From contig JALHMN010000011.1 in the NCBI GenBank assembly GCA_022844005.1, positions 1 through 50,535 of the forward strand: a stretch of 50,535 nucleotides of DNA. The letters run 5' to 3'. The notes under the pieces are model-generated. The model saw only the letters and a list, made by a program, of their open reading frames with translations. It was not told the DNA's origin and did no database searches. This document shows positions 32,919 to 41,373 of the stretch, piece by piece (within the stretch, counting starts at the first letter, position 1; each line of letters opens with the position of its first letter). The translations under genes and the position numbers were made by a program. The DNA is from a bacterium (lineage in GTDB: Bacteria; Pseudomonadota; Alphaproteobacteria; Ferrovibrionales; Ferrovibrionaceae).

Positions 32919-33713
32919 TCAGGTGAGCGTCAGTGCCGCGGTCCCGATCGGGCCGAAGTCGGCGGTGATGCGGTCGCCGGCCTTGGCCGGATAGATGTCG
33001 ATCGCGGTGCCGCTGGTGATCAGGCTGCCGGCCTCGAGGGCGATACCGGCCGCGCGAAGCGTGTTGGCGAGCCAGAGGACCGCCTCGACCGGGTCGCCCA
33101 TGACGTTCCGGCCCGCCCCCTGGCGAATGCTTTCGCCGTTCACCTCCAGGCGGACGGCGTGGGTCGGCAGATCGAAACCGCGCCAGTCGGTGACGGCGGG
33201 GCCGAAGATCCAATGGCCGTGGCTGCCCTGGTCGGCGATCACCGACAGGATGCCGACCTCGGTCCAGGCGGTGTAGCGGCTGTCGACCAGTTCGATCGCC
33301 GGCAGCACCGCGTCGATCGCGGCCAGGATCTCGGCCCGGGTGAAGGGGGCGGGGCGGGGCTGCAGCGTGGTGGCGATGCGGAAGGCGAACTCGGCCTCCA
33401 CCACCTTCACCCGGGCCTCGGCGGCGGGGATGGCGGCGGGCGAGGCGAAGGAGAGCCGTTCGAGCAGGCGGCCGTAGAAAGGATGGTCGGTCTTCAGGAG
33501 CTTGCGCGCGCCCTCGCCGGTGGCGCCGATCTTGTAGCCGATGACCCGACCGCCCAAGTGCTTGGCGAGAAGGGCCACATGCTCGGCCTGGGCGGCATAG
33601 GCGGATGGTTCGTCGGTGGGGCGGCAGTCCTCGGGAAGGGCGGCGAGCGGTGTCTTCTCGGCCCGCGCCTTGATCAGGAGGGCGGCGGCGCGGGCGGCGG
33701 GTGTCGCGGTCAT
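32919..33713 (-). CDS. 2-keto-4-pentenoate hydratase/fumarylacetoacetase-like enzyme (MhpD type)
   Basis: 264 residues. Family features are the N-terminal ALPEDCRPTDEPSAYAAQ, GRVIGYKIGATGEGARK, VVEAEFAFRI (acidic metal ligands), AIELVDSRYTAW, and the C-terminal ITSGTAIDIYPAKAGDRITADFGPIG (read in parts). It hydrates 2-hydroxypenta-2,4-dienoate-like compounds in aromatic-ring cleavage routes, or acts on a related keto acid. No other meta-cleavage genes are present. The ATG at 33713 overlaps the stop of the EF-G-like gene by 4 nt (ATGA), an odd partnership. Confidence 0.87.
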   Translation of the reverse strand: MTATPAARAAALLIKARAEKTPLAALPEDCRPTDEPSAYAAQAEHVALLAKHLGGRVIGYKIGATGEGARKLLKTDHPFYGRLLERLSFASPAAIPAAEARVKVVEAEFAFRIATTLQPRPAPFTRAEILAAIDAVLPAIELVDSRYTAWTEVGILSVIADQGSHGHWIFGPAVTDWRGFDLPTHAVRLEVNGESIRQGAGRNVMGDPVEAVLWLANTLRAAGIALEAGSLITSGTAIDIYPAKAGDRITADFGPIGTAALTLT

Positions 33714-35740
33714 TCGGCGGCCTTGCTGTGGGCCAGGACCTGTTCGGCAAGCCGGCCGGTCAGTTCCTGCAGGTGGTCGAAGGCCCAGGTATAGGTGCCG
33801 GTGCCTTGGGTGAGCGAGCGCAGTTCGACGATCAGGTCGTGCATCTCCGACTGCGGCAGGTTGGCGGTGAGCACGTCCCAGCCGGACCAGTCCGGCCGGG
33901 CGTCGAAGCCCAGGATCTGGCCGCGCCGGCCGCTGACCAGGCCGTTCACCTTCGAGGTGTGCTCGTTGGGGACCGCGATGTCGACCCGCACGATGGGCTC
34001 GAGCAGGACGGGATCGCATTTCGGCATGCCCTCGGTCATGGCGATGCGGGCCGCGGTCTTGAAGGCGAGTTCGGAGGAATCGACGGCATGGTACTGCCCG
34101 TCGAACAGCGCGACGGCGAGGTCGACCACGGGAAAGCCCAGCGGGCCGTGGTTCAGGTACTCGCGCACGCCATCCTCCACCGCGGGGATGAAGTTCTTCG
34201 GCACGACGCCGCCGACGATGCGGTTGTCGAAGCGGAAGCCTTCGCCGCGCGACAGGGGGGTGATCTCGATATGCACGTCGCCGAACTGCCCGTGCCCGCC
34301 CGACTGCCGCTTGTGGCGCCCGTGCTGGGTGGTGCCCTTCCGGATCGCCTCCTTGTAGGCGACGCGCGGGCGCCGGGCCTTCAGGGTCAGCCCGTGCTTC
34401 GACCTCAGCCGGTCGAAGGCGACTTTCAGGTGGATGTCGCCCTGGCCGGCGAGGACGAATTCATGCGTGTCGCTGTGCTGCTCGAAGCGGATGGCCGGGT
34501 CCTCGTCCATCAGCTTCTGCACCGCGGCCGACAGTTTGACCTCCTCGTTGCGGCTGGCCGCCTCCACCGCCAGTTCGAAGACCGGCGGCAGCATCTCGGC
34601 CCGCGGCAGGGGGGGCGGCGGCTCCTTGCCGGTCCCGAGCGTATCGCCCGTGCGCGCATGTTCCAGGCGGCCCAGCAGCACGGTTTCGCCGGCCTGGGCG
34701 GCGGCGATCTTGTCCTGACGGTTGCCGCGCGGGCGGAACAGGCCGGCGACGCGCTCACCGTTCAGCACGGCCCCGTCCTCGACGCTGCCCGACCAGATGC
34801 GCGCGAGCGACAGCTTGCCGGCATGCGGCGTGACATAGGTCTTCAGGATCTGGCACAGCGGCGGGCCGGCGGGGTCGATGCCCAGGCGCTTCGCCGCCGT
34901 CGTATGGGAAGGTACTTCGTGGCGCAGCGCCTTCAGCAGCCGGCGGACGCCGTGCCCGGTTTCCGCCGAGCCGAACAACACCGGCACGATCAACCCGTCC
35001 CTGAGTTCGTCGGCCAGGTCCTGGAACACCGCCTCGCGCGGCGGGTCCTTCTCCTCCAGCAACGCCTCCATCAGCCGGTCGTCGAAATCGGCCAATTGCT
35101 CCAGCATGGCGAAGCGCGCCTCGGTCCGCCGCTCGGCCACGCTCGCCGGGATCTGCACCATCTCGGCCGGGGCGTCGTCGCGATAGACGAAGGCGCGGTC
35201 GGTGGCGAGGTCGACATAGCCGGTGATGGTCTCGCCCTCGCGGATCGGCACCTGGCGCAGCACCAGCGGCTTCTCGCTCACCGCCTGCAGGAAGGGCAGC
35301 AGGTCGCGCACGGGGCCCGTCGCCTTGTCGATCTTGTTGACGAAGAGGAAGTGGGGAATCCCGCTCTGCTCCAGCGCCTTCAGGACGGGGAGCAGCATGG
35401 CGGCCTTCTCGGCCTCCGGCTCGCAGACGACCACGGCGGCATCGGCGCCGATCAGCGCGTTGCGGGCTTCCTGCAGGAACTCGACCGAGCCGGGGCAGTC
35501 GAGAAAGACCAGGGCATCGTCCTGCGCTTCGACGGCGGCGGCGTTGACCTCGACGCTCATGTGCCGCTCGCGGGCCTCGGCGGAAGTGTCTCCGACCGTG
35601 TTGCCCTCGGTCACCTTCCCCTTGCGGCCGATGGCACCCGTGGCGTGCAGGATGCTTTCGAGCAGCGTGGTCTTGCCGGAGAGATAGGGCCCCACCAGCG
35701 CGATGGTGCGTGGGCCGGTGGGCTTGGACTTCAATGCCAT
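33710..35740 (-). CDS. Elongation factor G paralogue (EF-G-like translational GTPase)
   Basis: 676 residues from ATG 35740 (MALKSKPTGPRT). G1 is GPYLSGKTT and G4 is NKID. G3 is LDCPGS, in which the catalytic His of the canonical DxPGH is replaced by Ser. Domains II-V follow: AGKLSLARIWSGSVEDG, the domain III region with GQGDIHLKVAFDRLR, and domain IV with RKGTTQHGRHKRQSGGHGQFG. The C-terminal NEHTSKVNGLVSGRRGQILG is domain V. Since G3 lacks His, GTP hydrolysis may be weak; such paralogues are thought to act in ribosome regulation rather than bulk translocation. It is coupled to the hydratase downstream. Confidence 0.9.
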   Translation of the reverse strand: MALKSKPTGPRTIALVGPYLSGKTTLLESILHATGAIGRKGKVTEGNTVGDTSAEARERHMSVEVNAAAVEAQDDALVFLDCPGSVEFLQEARNALIGADAAVVVCEPEAEKAAMLLPVLKALEQSGIPHFLFVNKIDKATGPVRDLLPFLQAVSEKPLVLRQVPIREGETITGYVDLATDRAFVYRDDAPAEMVQIPASVAERRTEARFAMLEQLADFDDRLMEALLEEKDPPREAVFQDLADELRDGLIVPVLFGSAETGHGVRRLLKALRHEVPSHTTAAKRLGIDPAGPPLCQILKTYVTPHAGKLSLARIWSGSVEDGAVLNGERVAGLFRPRGNRQDKIAAAQAGETVLLGRLEHARTGDTLGTGKEPPPPLPRAEMLPPVFELAVEAASRNEEVKLSAAVQKLMDEDPAIRFEQHSDTHEFVLAGQGDIHLKVAFDRLRSKHGLTLKARRPRVAYKEAIRKGTTQHGRHKRQSGGHGQFGDVHIEITPLSRGEGFRFDNRIVGGVVPKNFIPAVEDGVREYLNHGPLGFPVVDLAVALFDGQYHAVDSSELAFKTAARIAMTEGMPKCDPVLLEPIVRVDIAVPNEHTSKVNGLVSGRRGQILGFDARPDWSGWDVLTANLPQSEMHDLIVELRSLTQGTGTYTWAFDHLQELTGRLAEQVLAHSKAAE

Positions 35741-35812
35741 GGCGCCCTCTTGTCGTTGGTCTCGCTCCCAGTCGAGCGATGCTTTCACCAACCGGGGGTA
35801 TCCGGCAAGGGG

Positions 35813-36154
35813 TTAGATGCGCAGGTCGAGCACTTCGCCTGGGGTCAGCGCCAGCTGCCGGTCGCTCAGGGTGTCGGCATAGCGCTTGCGGCCGCTGAAA
35901 TCGGGTGGGGTATCGTCCTCCGCCTCGGCGCTGGCCGGCAGGGCGAACAGGGTCGGGTCCAAGGCGGCCCGGGCGAAGCCGTAGCGGGCCAGCAGAAGGT
36001 TCGCCGGGGCTTGGCCCTGCGGCCTTTCCTCCTGGACGACGACGTCGAACTGGCGGCCCTGGTTCCTCGCCGCGTCCAGGCGCACCTTCCCCGTCTGGGC
36101 CACCGGAAGCGGCGGCCACTGGGTCGGGAAATCGGCTCGCTGGGCGAGGTTCAT
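35813..36154 (-). CDS. Hypothetical protein
   Basis: 113 residues from ATG 36154 (MNLAQRADFPTQWPPLP); an in-frame GTG at 36172 would add six. No family recognised. There is no signal peptide or membrane helix. It is Pro/Ala/Arg-rich with a moderately conserved-looking centre (KVRLDAARNQGRQFDVVVQEE) and a C-terminal KRYADTLSDRQLALTPGEVLDLRI. It lies between the EF-G paralogue and phaR on the same strand, 72 bp from the former. Strand bias and codon use resemble its neighbours, so I consider it real. Confidence 0.55.
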   Translation of the reverse strand: MNLAQRADFPTQWPPLPVAQTGKVRLDAARNQGRQFDVVVQEERPQGQAPANLLLARYGFARAALDPTLFALPASAEAEDDTPPDFSGRKRYADTLSDRQLALTPGEVLDLRI

Positions 36155-36218
36155 GGGCGGGAGCGGGATCACGTCCGTAGTCTAACCCCGCAGCCTTCGC
36201 CGCGATGCATAAAATTTT

Positions 36219-36242
36219 CGTAAAGTTCCAACAACCGTAAAG
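36219..36242. repeat. Direct repeat CGTAAAG-N10-CGTAAAG
   Basis: Two identical 7-mers with 17-nt periodicity between phaR and the hypothetical gene. Such spacing could mark a regulator site for the downstream hypothetical gene, or be incidental. Confidence 0.25.
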
Positions 36243-36255
36243 GCGCTCTTTTCGG

Positions 36256-36948
36256 CTATTTCTTCTTCGCCAGTTCGTCCAATTGCCGCTGGATTGCTTC
36301 CAGTTTCGCCTTCAGGGCGCCGATGTCGTCGCCGCCCGCGCTCGGCTGCGGCGCCGGCAGCTGCGGGGCGGGGTTCTCGTTGTCGTGTTCCTGCGGGGCG
36401 AAGGGATTGAACATGTTCATCGCGCGCTGATACATCGCGATGTTCTGCCGGCCCATCTCCTCGAACTGCTTGAAGGGGTTCATGCCGCCGAAGGCATCCT
36501 TCACGTAGTGCCGCATCTGCTCCTGGTTCTTGGAGAAGGAGGCCATGGAGAGTTCGAGATAGCTCGGCACCAGCGACTGCAGGCTGTCGCCGTAGAAGCC
36601 GATCAGCTGGCGCAGGAAGCTGATCGGCATCAGGTGCTGGCCCTTGCCTTCCGCCTCGAAGATGATCTGGGTCAGGACCGAACGGGTGATGTCCTCGCCG
36701 CTCTTCGCGTCCTCGACGGCGAAGTCGACGCCCTCCTTCACCATGACGGCGAGATGTTCGAGCGTGACGTAGCTGGAACTCGCCGTGTTGTAGAGACGGC
36801 GATTGGCGTATTTCTTGATCCGGATGACCTTCTGAGGGCCCTTCTGGGCCACAGGCTCCGCTTTCACTTTGCCTGGTTCGGCCTTCTGGTTGCTGTTCTC
36901 GGTGTCCGTCACGTCGTGCCGCACCTTTCCATCCCCGCGTTGCAGCAT
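36256..36948 (-). CDS. phaR: Polyhydroxyalkanoate synthesis regulator/repressor PhaR
   Basis: 230 residues from ATG 36948 (MLQRGDGKVRHDV). The PHB/PHA accumulation-regulator DNA-binding domain is clear from VIRIKKYANRRLYNTASSSYVTLE onward (read in parts, near residues 42-64). FLRQLIGFYGDSLQSLVPSYLE, the PHB-regulator central helix, and a C-terminal coiled coil (ALKAKLEAIQRQLDELAKKK) follow. PhaR represses phasin and PHA genes and binds PHA granules. It is divergent, across 55 bp, from the small gene and phaC-like gene that it probably controls. Confidence 0.95.
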   Translation of the reverse strand: MLQRGDGKVRHDVTDTENSNQKAEPGKVKAEPVAQKGPQKVIRIKKYANRRLYNTASSSYVTLEHLAVMVKEGVDFAVEDAKSGEDITRSVLTQIIFEAEGKGQHLMPISFLRQLIGFYGDSLQSLVPSYLELSMASFSKNQEQMRHYVKDAFGGMNPFKQFEEMGRQNIAMYQRAMNMFNPFAPQEHDNENPAPQLPAPQPSAGGDDIGALKAKLEAIQRQLDELAKKK

Positions 36949-36991
36949 ATGACCCTCTCGCCTTTCGCGGTGCAAGACGAATGATGACGGC

Positions 36992-37004
36992 TATAGTCGT
37001 GCCA
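36992..37004 (+). promoter_or_regulatory. -10 element placing a leaderless start at 37004
   Basis: TATAGT at 36992-36997 is followed by 6 nt and then ATG at 37004, where transcription would be expected to begin. No ribosome-binding site precedes this ATG, so the mRNA may be leaderless. Confidence 0.35.
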
Positions 37005-37351
37005 TGACGACCGGCTCGAATGCCGCCGACCTCGCCCGGCGCTACCTGGAACTCTGGCGCGAGCAGGCCCGCCTGCTGGCGGACGATCCCGGTTTTGCCG
37101 ATCTGCTCGACGGATTGACGGCGGCGATGGTGCAAGGGAGACCGAGGGAGGATGCGGAGAGATCAGGCCCGGCGCCGGGGACCGCGGCCGCTGGCGGCGC
37201 ACCTTCTGGCGAGCAACCTGATGTCGACGCTCTCGCTCGGCGCCTTGCCGCTTGCGAGGCAAGGATTGCTGCCCTGGAATCCGCGGCTGGCGCGCCGCGG
37301 GGCGCTCCTCGCCGAAGCCCTCGCAGAAGCAAGCCCCGCGGCGCTGTCTGA
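37004..37351 (+). CDS. Small coiled-coil protein of the PHA locus (possible PhaE/phasin-like partner)
   Basis: 115 residues, family not recognised with certainty. The N-terminal half, NAADLARRYLELWREQARLLADDPGFADLLDGL (read in parts), is an amphipathic helix typical of PHA-associated proteins. A Pro/Gly linker (about 45-70) leads to a heptad-like coiled coil [20 protein letters not shown] and a basic tail. The last 200 nt overlap the phaC-like gene in another frame, yet both frames look protein-like. Its position between phaR and the short synthase suggests an activator role like PhaE, though it is far shorter than PhaE. Alternatively it is a phasin-like granule protein. Confidence 0.6.
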   Translation: MTTGSNAADLARRYLELWREQARLLADDPGFADLLDGLTAAMVQGRPREDAERSGPAPGTAAAGGAPSGEQPDVDALARRLAACEARIAALESAAGAPRGAPRRSPRRSKPRGAV

Positions 37352-38423
37352 GGCGCTGGCCGCCCTCTGGGCGGAACGGCTGCAGGCGATGGACCGCGGC
37401 ATCGCCGCCTATCGCGCGCATCCCTACTGCCGCGATCTCGCCGATCCTCCGATCCTGTGGGCGGATGGTCCGGTCCGGGTGTTCGACCACGGGGGCCTGG
37501 GTCCGGCCCTGCTTTGCATTCCCTCGCTGGTCAACCGCGGCTATGTGCTGGACCTTTCGGCCCGCAGGAGCCTCGTTCGCTTCCTGGCGGCGCAAGGCTT
37601 CCGTCCGCTGCTGATCGACTGGGGCGACCCGGATGATCCGGACCTCTCCGTTTCGGGCCTGATTGCCGGGCGGCTGGTCCGGGCGCTCGATCGGTCGGTT
37701 GCCGCGGCGGGTGGCCCGGTGGCGTTGCTGGGCTATTGCATGGGCGGCACCATGGCGACGGCGCTGGCGGCATTGGCGCCCGAAAAGGTATCGGCCCTCG
37801 TGCTCCTGGCGACCCCGTGGGACTTCCATGCTGGGCGCCCCGAAGCGGCGAAGGCCCTCGCCCGGCTTGCGCCCCGTTTGCTCGACGCGGCGACCGATGG
37901 GGTAGTGCCGGTCGACTGGCTCCAGATCCTGTTTCTGGCCAACGACCCCGACCTGACGGTGCGTAAATATGCGCTCTTCGCCGGGCTCGATCAGTCCTTG
38001 GCAGGAGCGGCCGACTTCGTTGCCGTCGAGGACTGGGCCAATGATGGCGTCCCGCTCGCCGCCGCCGCGGCGCGTGAATGCCTGCTCGACTGGTATGGCG
38101 AAAACCTGCCCGCCAGAGGTGCTTGGCGGATCGGCGGGACAGCGATCCGCCCGGATCGGCTGCGGCTGCCCGCGCTGGCGGCCGTGCCGCGGGACGACCG
38201 TCTGGTCCTGCCCGAACAGGCCGCCGCTTTGGCGGGTGCGATCCCGGGTGCGACGCTGATCCGCCCGCCCGGCGCCCATGTCGGCATGGTGGTCGGCGCC
38301 GAGGCGCCGGAACTCTTGTGGCAGCCGCTGGCACAGTGGATGAAGACGCATCTGCCGGCACCGAAGCCATCACCGCGACGCGCTTTGCGCAAGCTCCGGC
38401 CGGCGGCTAGTGTGAGCGGATAG
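37152..38423 (+). CDS. Short PhaC-like polyhydroxyalkanoate synthase (class III-like alpha/beta hydrolase)
   Basis: 423 residues. The nucleophile motif is GYCMGG with Cys near 196, as in PHA synthases; ordinary lipases use Ser. The acid is in PRDDRLV (Asp 348/349) and the base in GAHVGM (His 376). The Cys-to-Asp spacing of about 153 matches class III PhaC (A. vinosum C149/D302/H331) better than class I. It lacks the long N-terminal domain of class I enzymes. ATG 37152 keeps the conserved-looking [12 protein letters not shown] start, at the cost of a 200-nt overlap with the previous gene; ATG 37221 is an alternative. Its place before phaA-phaB supports PHB polymerisation. Confidence 0.8.
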   Translation: MRRDQARRRGPRPLAAHLLASNLMSTLSLGALPLARQGLLPWNPRLARRGALLAEALAEASPAALSEALAALWAERLQAMDRGIAAYRAHPYCRDLADPPILWADGPVRVFDHGGLGPALLCIPSLVNRGYVLDLSARRSLVRFLAAQGFRPLLIDWGDPDDPDLSVSGLIAGRLVRALDRSVAAAGGPVALLGYCMGGTMATALAALAPEKVSALVLLATPWDFHAGRPEAAKALARLAPRLLDAATDGVVPVDWLQILFLANDPDLTVRKYALFAGLDQSLAGAADFVAVEDWANDGVPLAAAAARECLLDWYGENLPARGAWRIGGTAIRPDRLRLPALAAVPRDDRLVLPEQAAALAGAIPGATLIRPPGAHVGMVVGAEAPELLWQPLAQWMKTHLPAPKPSPRRALRKLRPAASVSG

Positions 38424-38476
38424 GGATTGGAAGCGCCGGCGGTCTTCGACGGCGCCAAGGGCAAGGAGAGACCGTC

Positions 38477-39652
38477 ATGACGGACGTGGTCATCGCCAGC
38501 GCAGGGCGCACGCCGGTTGGATCATTCAGCGGAGCCTTCGCGAGCGTTTCCGCCGACTATCTCGGCATGGTCGCGATCAAGGGCGCGCTGGAACGCGCCG
38601 GTGTCGCCCCGGCCGATGTCTCCGAAGTGATCATGGGCCAGATCCTCACCGCCGGTGCGGGACAGAACCCGGCCCGCATCGCTTCCATCCACGCCGGGGT
38701 TCCGAACGAGGTGCCGGCCTGGGGCGTCAACCAGCTCTGCGGCTCGGGCCTGCGCGCGGTGGCCCTCGGCTTCCAGGCGGTGAAGAACGGCGACAGCAGC
38801 ATCGTCGTCGCCGGCGGCCAGGAAAGCATGACCGCCGCGCCGCATGCGGGCTACCTCCGCGCCGGGCAGAAGATGGGCGCGATGGAATTCGTCGACACCA
38901 TGATCAAGGACGGCCTGTGGGACGCCTTCAACGGCTATCACATGGGCAACACCGCCGAGAACGTGGCGCGCCAGTTCCAGATCACCCGCGAGGACCAGGA
39001 CAAGTTCGCCGTCGCCTCGCAGAACAAGGCGGAAGCCGCCCGCAAGTCCGGCCGCTTCAAGGACGAGATCATCCCGGTCGTCATCAAGACCCGCAAGGGT
39101 GACGTGACCGTCAGCCAGGATGAGTACATCCGCGACGGAGTGACTCTGGAAGGCATCAATGGCCTGAAGCCCGCCTTCGAGAAGACCGGCACGGTCACCG
39201 CGGCGAATGCCAGCGGCATCAACGACGGCGCCGCCGCGGTGGTGCTGATGTCGGCCGAAGAGGCGAAGAAGCGGGGCATCAAGCCGCTCGCGCGCATCGT
39301 CTCCTGGGCGCAGGCCGGCGTCGATCCCGCGATCATGGGCACCGGCCCGATCCCGGCCAGCCGCGCGGCCTTGGCCAAGGCCGGCTGGAAGGTGCAGGAC
39401 CTGGACCTGATCGAGGCGAACGAGGCCTTCGCCGCCCAGGCGCTGGCCGTCAACAAGGACATGGGCTGGGATCCGGCCAAGGTGAACGTGAACGGTGGCG
39501 CCATCGCCATCGGTCATCCGATCGGCGCCTCGGGCGCGCGCGTGCTCAACACGCTGCTGTTCGAGATGCAGAAGCGCGATGCGAAGAAGGGCCTCGCCAC
39601 GCTCTGCATCGGCGGTGGCATGGGCATTGCCATGTGCGTTCAGCGCGACTGA
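38477..39652 (+). CDS. phaA: Acetyl-CoA C-acetyltransferase (beta-ketothiolase)
   Basis: Condenses two acetyl-CoA to acetoacetyl-CoA, the first step of PHB synthesis. 391 residues, the standard length. The acyl-Cys is in [14 protein letters not shown] (near residue 89). The C-terminal motifs are [16 protein letters not shown] (catalytic His) and [13 protein letters not shown] (second Cys). AAGGAGAG stands 8 nt before the ATG. It follows the phaC-like gene by 53 bp and precedes phaB. Confidence 0.96.
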   Translation: MTDVVIASAGRTPVGSFSGAFASVSADYLGMVAIKGALERAGVAPADVSEVIMGQILTAGAGQNPARIASIHAGVPNEVPAWGVNQLCGSGLRAVALGFQAVKNGDSSIVVAGGQESMTAAPHAGYLRAGQKMGAMEFVDTMIKDGLWDAFNGYHMGNTAENVARQFQITREDQDKFAVASQNKAEAARKSGRFKDEIIPVVIKTRKGDVTVSQDEYIRDGVTLEGINGLKPAFEKTGTVTAANASGINDGAAAVVLMSAEEAKKRGIKPLARIVSWAQAGVDPAIMGTGPIPASRAALAKAGWKVQDLDLIEANEAFAAQALAVNKDMGWDPAKVNVNGGAIAIGHPIGASGARVLNTLLFEMQKRDAKKGLATLCIGGGMGIAMCVQRD

Positions 39653-39667
39653 ACAACAGGTTGATAT

Positions 39668-39696
39668 GGCGTGGAGCGAGCAGGCCGCTCCACGCC
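39668..39696 (+). terminator. Strong hairpin between phaA and phaB
   Basis: Perfect 11-bp stem GGCGTGGAGCG / CGCTCCACGCC with a 7-nt loop, followed by TTCTGATCT. The T-run is poor, so it is more likely a partial terminator or an mRNA-stabilising structure inside the operon. Confidence 0.55.
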
Positions 39697-39732
39697 TTCT
39701 GATCTGCGTCGGACAAGAACTGGGAGGTTTGC

Positions 39733-40455
39733 ATGTCGCGGGTTGCAGTGGTCACGGGCGGTACCCGGGGAATCGGAGCGGCCATCTCGAAGGCCCTGAA
39801 AGACGCGGGCTACAAGGTCGCCGCCAACTATGGCGGCAACGACGAGGCGGCGAACAAGTTCAAGCAGGAGACCGGCATCGCCGTCTACAAGTGGGACGTG
39901 GCGAGCTTCGACGGCTGCAGGGACGGCATAGCCAAGGTGGTGGCCGACCTCGGCCCGGTCGACATTGTGGTCAACAACGCCGGTATCACCCGGGACAGCA
40001 CACTGCACCGGATGAACCGTGAACAGTGGGACGCCGTGCTCGACACCGATATCGGCTCCTGCTTCAACATGTGCCGGGCGGTGATCGAGGGGATGCGCGA
40101 CCGCAAGTTCGGCCGCATCGTCAATATCGGCTCGATCAACGGCCAAGCCGGCCAGTACGGCCAGGTGAACTATGCCGCCGCCAAATCGGCCGTGCACGGC
40201 TTCACCAAGGCCCTGGCCCAGGAAGGGGCGGCGGTGGGCATCACCTGCAACGCGATCGCGCCTGGTTATATCGACACCGAGATGGTGCAGGCGGTGCCGA
40301 AGCCGGTGCTGGAGAAGATCATCGCCAAGATTCCGGTCGGCCGACTGGGCCATGCCGAGGAAATCGCCCGTGGCGTGCTGTTCCTGGTGGCCGACGACGC
40401 CGGTTTCGTCACTGGATCGACCCTGTCGATCAACGGCGGCCAGCACATGTACTGA
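39733..40455 (+). CDS. phaB: Acetoacetyl-CoA reductase
   Basis: NADPH-dependent short-chain dehydrogenase making (R)-3-hydroxybutyryl-CoA for PHB synthesis. 240 residues. The cofactor motif is TGGTRGIGAAI. VNNAGITRDSTLHRMN is the family's NNAG region. The catalytic triad is Ser in NIGSINGQAGQYGQ and Tyr/Lys in NYAAAKSA. It ends STLSINGGQHMY, the usual PhaB C-terminus. GGGAGG precedes the ATG by 7 nt. Confidence 0.96.
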   Translation: MSRVAVVTGGTRGIGAAISKALKDAGYKVAANYGGNDEAANKFKQETGIAVYKWDVASFDGCRDGIAKVVADLGPVDIVVNNAGITRDSTLHRMNREQWDAVLDTDIGSCFNMCRAVIEGMRDRKFGRIVNIGSINGQAGQYGQVNYAAAKSAVHGFTKALAQEGAAVGITCNAIAPGYIDTEMVQAVPKPVLEKIIAKIPVGRLGHAEEIARGVLFLVADDAGFVTGSTLSINGGQHMY

Positions 40456-40478
40456 GGTTTCTGCCTCGCTTGCCGACA

Positions 40479-40510
40479 GGGCCGGGGCGCAATCTCCGGC
40501 CCTTTTCTTT
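40479..40510 (+). terminator. Rho-independent terminator of the pha operon
   Basis: GGGCCGG / CCGGCCC stem with a 10-nt loop followed directly by TTTTCTTT, 24 bp beyond the phaB stop. Confidence 0.75.
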
Positions 40511-40537
40511 GCAGGCCCCATCCTTCGGAGTGATTCG

Positions 40538-40936
40538 ATGCCCGTCGCCAAGCCGATCGAATATGAAGATGCCAACGCCGAGGTGCGCGCCGTCTACGAC
40601 GACATCATGAAGACGCGCGGGTCGGACTGGATCAACAATTTCTGGAAGTACCTCGCGCACGATCCGAAGACGCTGCGCCGCACCTGGGAGAGCGTGAAGG
40701 AGGTGATGGCGCCCGGCGCCCTCGATCCGCTGGTGAAGGAACTCGTCTATGTCGCGGTCAGCGTCACCAACAACTGCGAGTACTGCATTCATTCCCATAT
40801 CGCCGGTGCCAGGGCAAAGGGGATGAGCGATTCGATGCTCGGAGAGCTGCTTGCCGTGGTGGGCATGGCAAACGAGACCAATCGCCTCGCCAACGGCTGG
40901 CAGGTGCCGGTGGACGAAGCCTTCAAGGTGAAATGA
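40538..40936 (+). CDS. Carboxymuconolactone decarboxylase/AhpD-like protein
   Basis: 132 residues from ATG 40538, with GGAG 8 nt upstream. The AhpD-type active site NNCEYCIHSHIAGARAKG shows CxxC and the following His, near residues 79-85. Members are alkylhydroperoxidase-like or lactone decarboxylases; with an intact CxxC a redox role is more likely. It lies after the pha terminator and overlaps the following secreted protein gene by 4 nt. Confidence 0.88.
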   Translation: MPVAKPIEYEDANAEVRAVYDDIMKTRGSDWINNFWKYLAHDPKTLRRTWESVKEVMAPGALDPLVKELVYVAVSVTNNCEYCIHSHIAGARAKGMSDSMLGELLAVVGMANETNRLANGWQVPVDEAFKVK

Positions 40937-41373
40937 CAGCGATGCGGTGGCTGCCGCTACCGGCTTCCCTGTTGCTCGTGCTCCTCGCTGTCGGTCCGGC
41001 TGTCGCAGCGTCGATGCAGGATCTGGTCGGCCTGTGGTACGGCGAGGGATATCAGCCGGTCCCGGACCGGGACATGCAATGGATCGTGGAACGCCGCGCC
41101 GACGGCACATTCGAAGCAGAGTTTCGCATCGTCAACCAGTGTCAGGTCGAAGTGCGCCAGGTCGAGACCGGCCGGTGGGGCGTGTTCGAACAAGGCTTCT
41201 TCACCATCGTCGAGACGATCGACGGGATCGCGGTTCTTCCGCGCGGGCCTGACCCCTATACGATCGAAAGGATCGACGAGAACAGCATCGACTACACACA
41301 CCTGGGTACGGGTACAGCCTTCAAGGCCCGCCGCGTTCAGCAGGGGTTTTCGATGCCGGCCTGCGTATCCTGA
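40933..41373 (+). CDS. Small secreted hypothetical protein
   Basis: 146 residues. A signal peptide (MRWLPLPASLLLVLLAVGPA, cut near AVAA) is followed by a compact beta-rich domain: LVGLWYGEGYQPVPDRD, RADGTFEAEFRIVNQC, GRWGVFEQGFFTIVETI. The pattern resembles lipocalin-like small periplasmic domains, but I recognise no family. Its start overlaps the previous gene (ATGA); an alternative ATG at 40942 is possible. Its 3' end overlaps the convergent aldo/keto reductase by 37 nt. Confidence 0.7.
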   Translation: MTAMRWLPLPASLLLVLLAVGPAVAASMQDLVGLWYGEGYQPVPDRDMQWIVERRADGTFEAEFRIVNQCQVEVRQVETGRWGVFEQGFFTIVETIDGIAVLPRGPDPYTIERIDENSIDYTHLGTGTAFKARRVQQGFSMPACVS

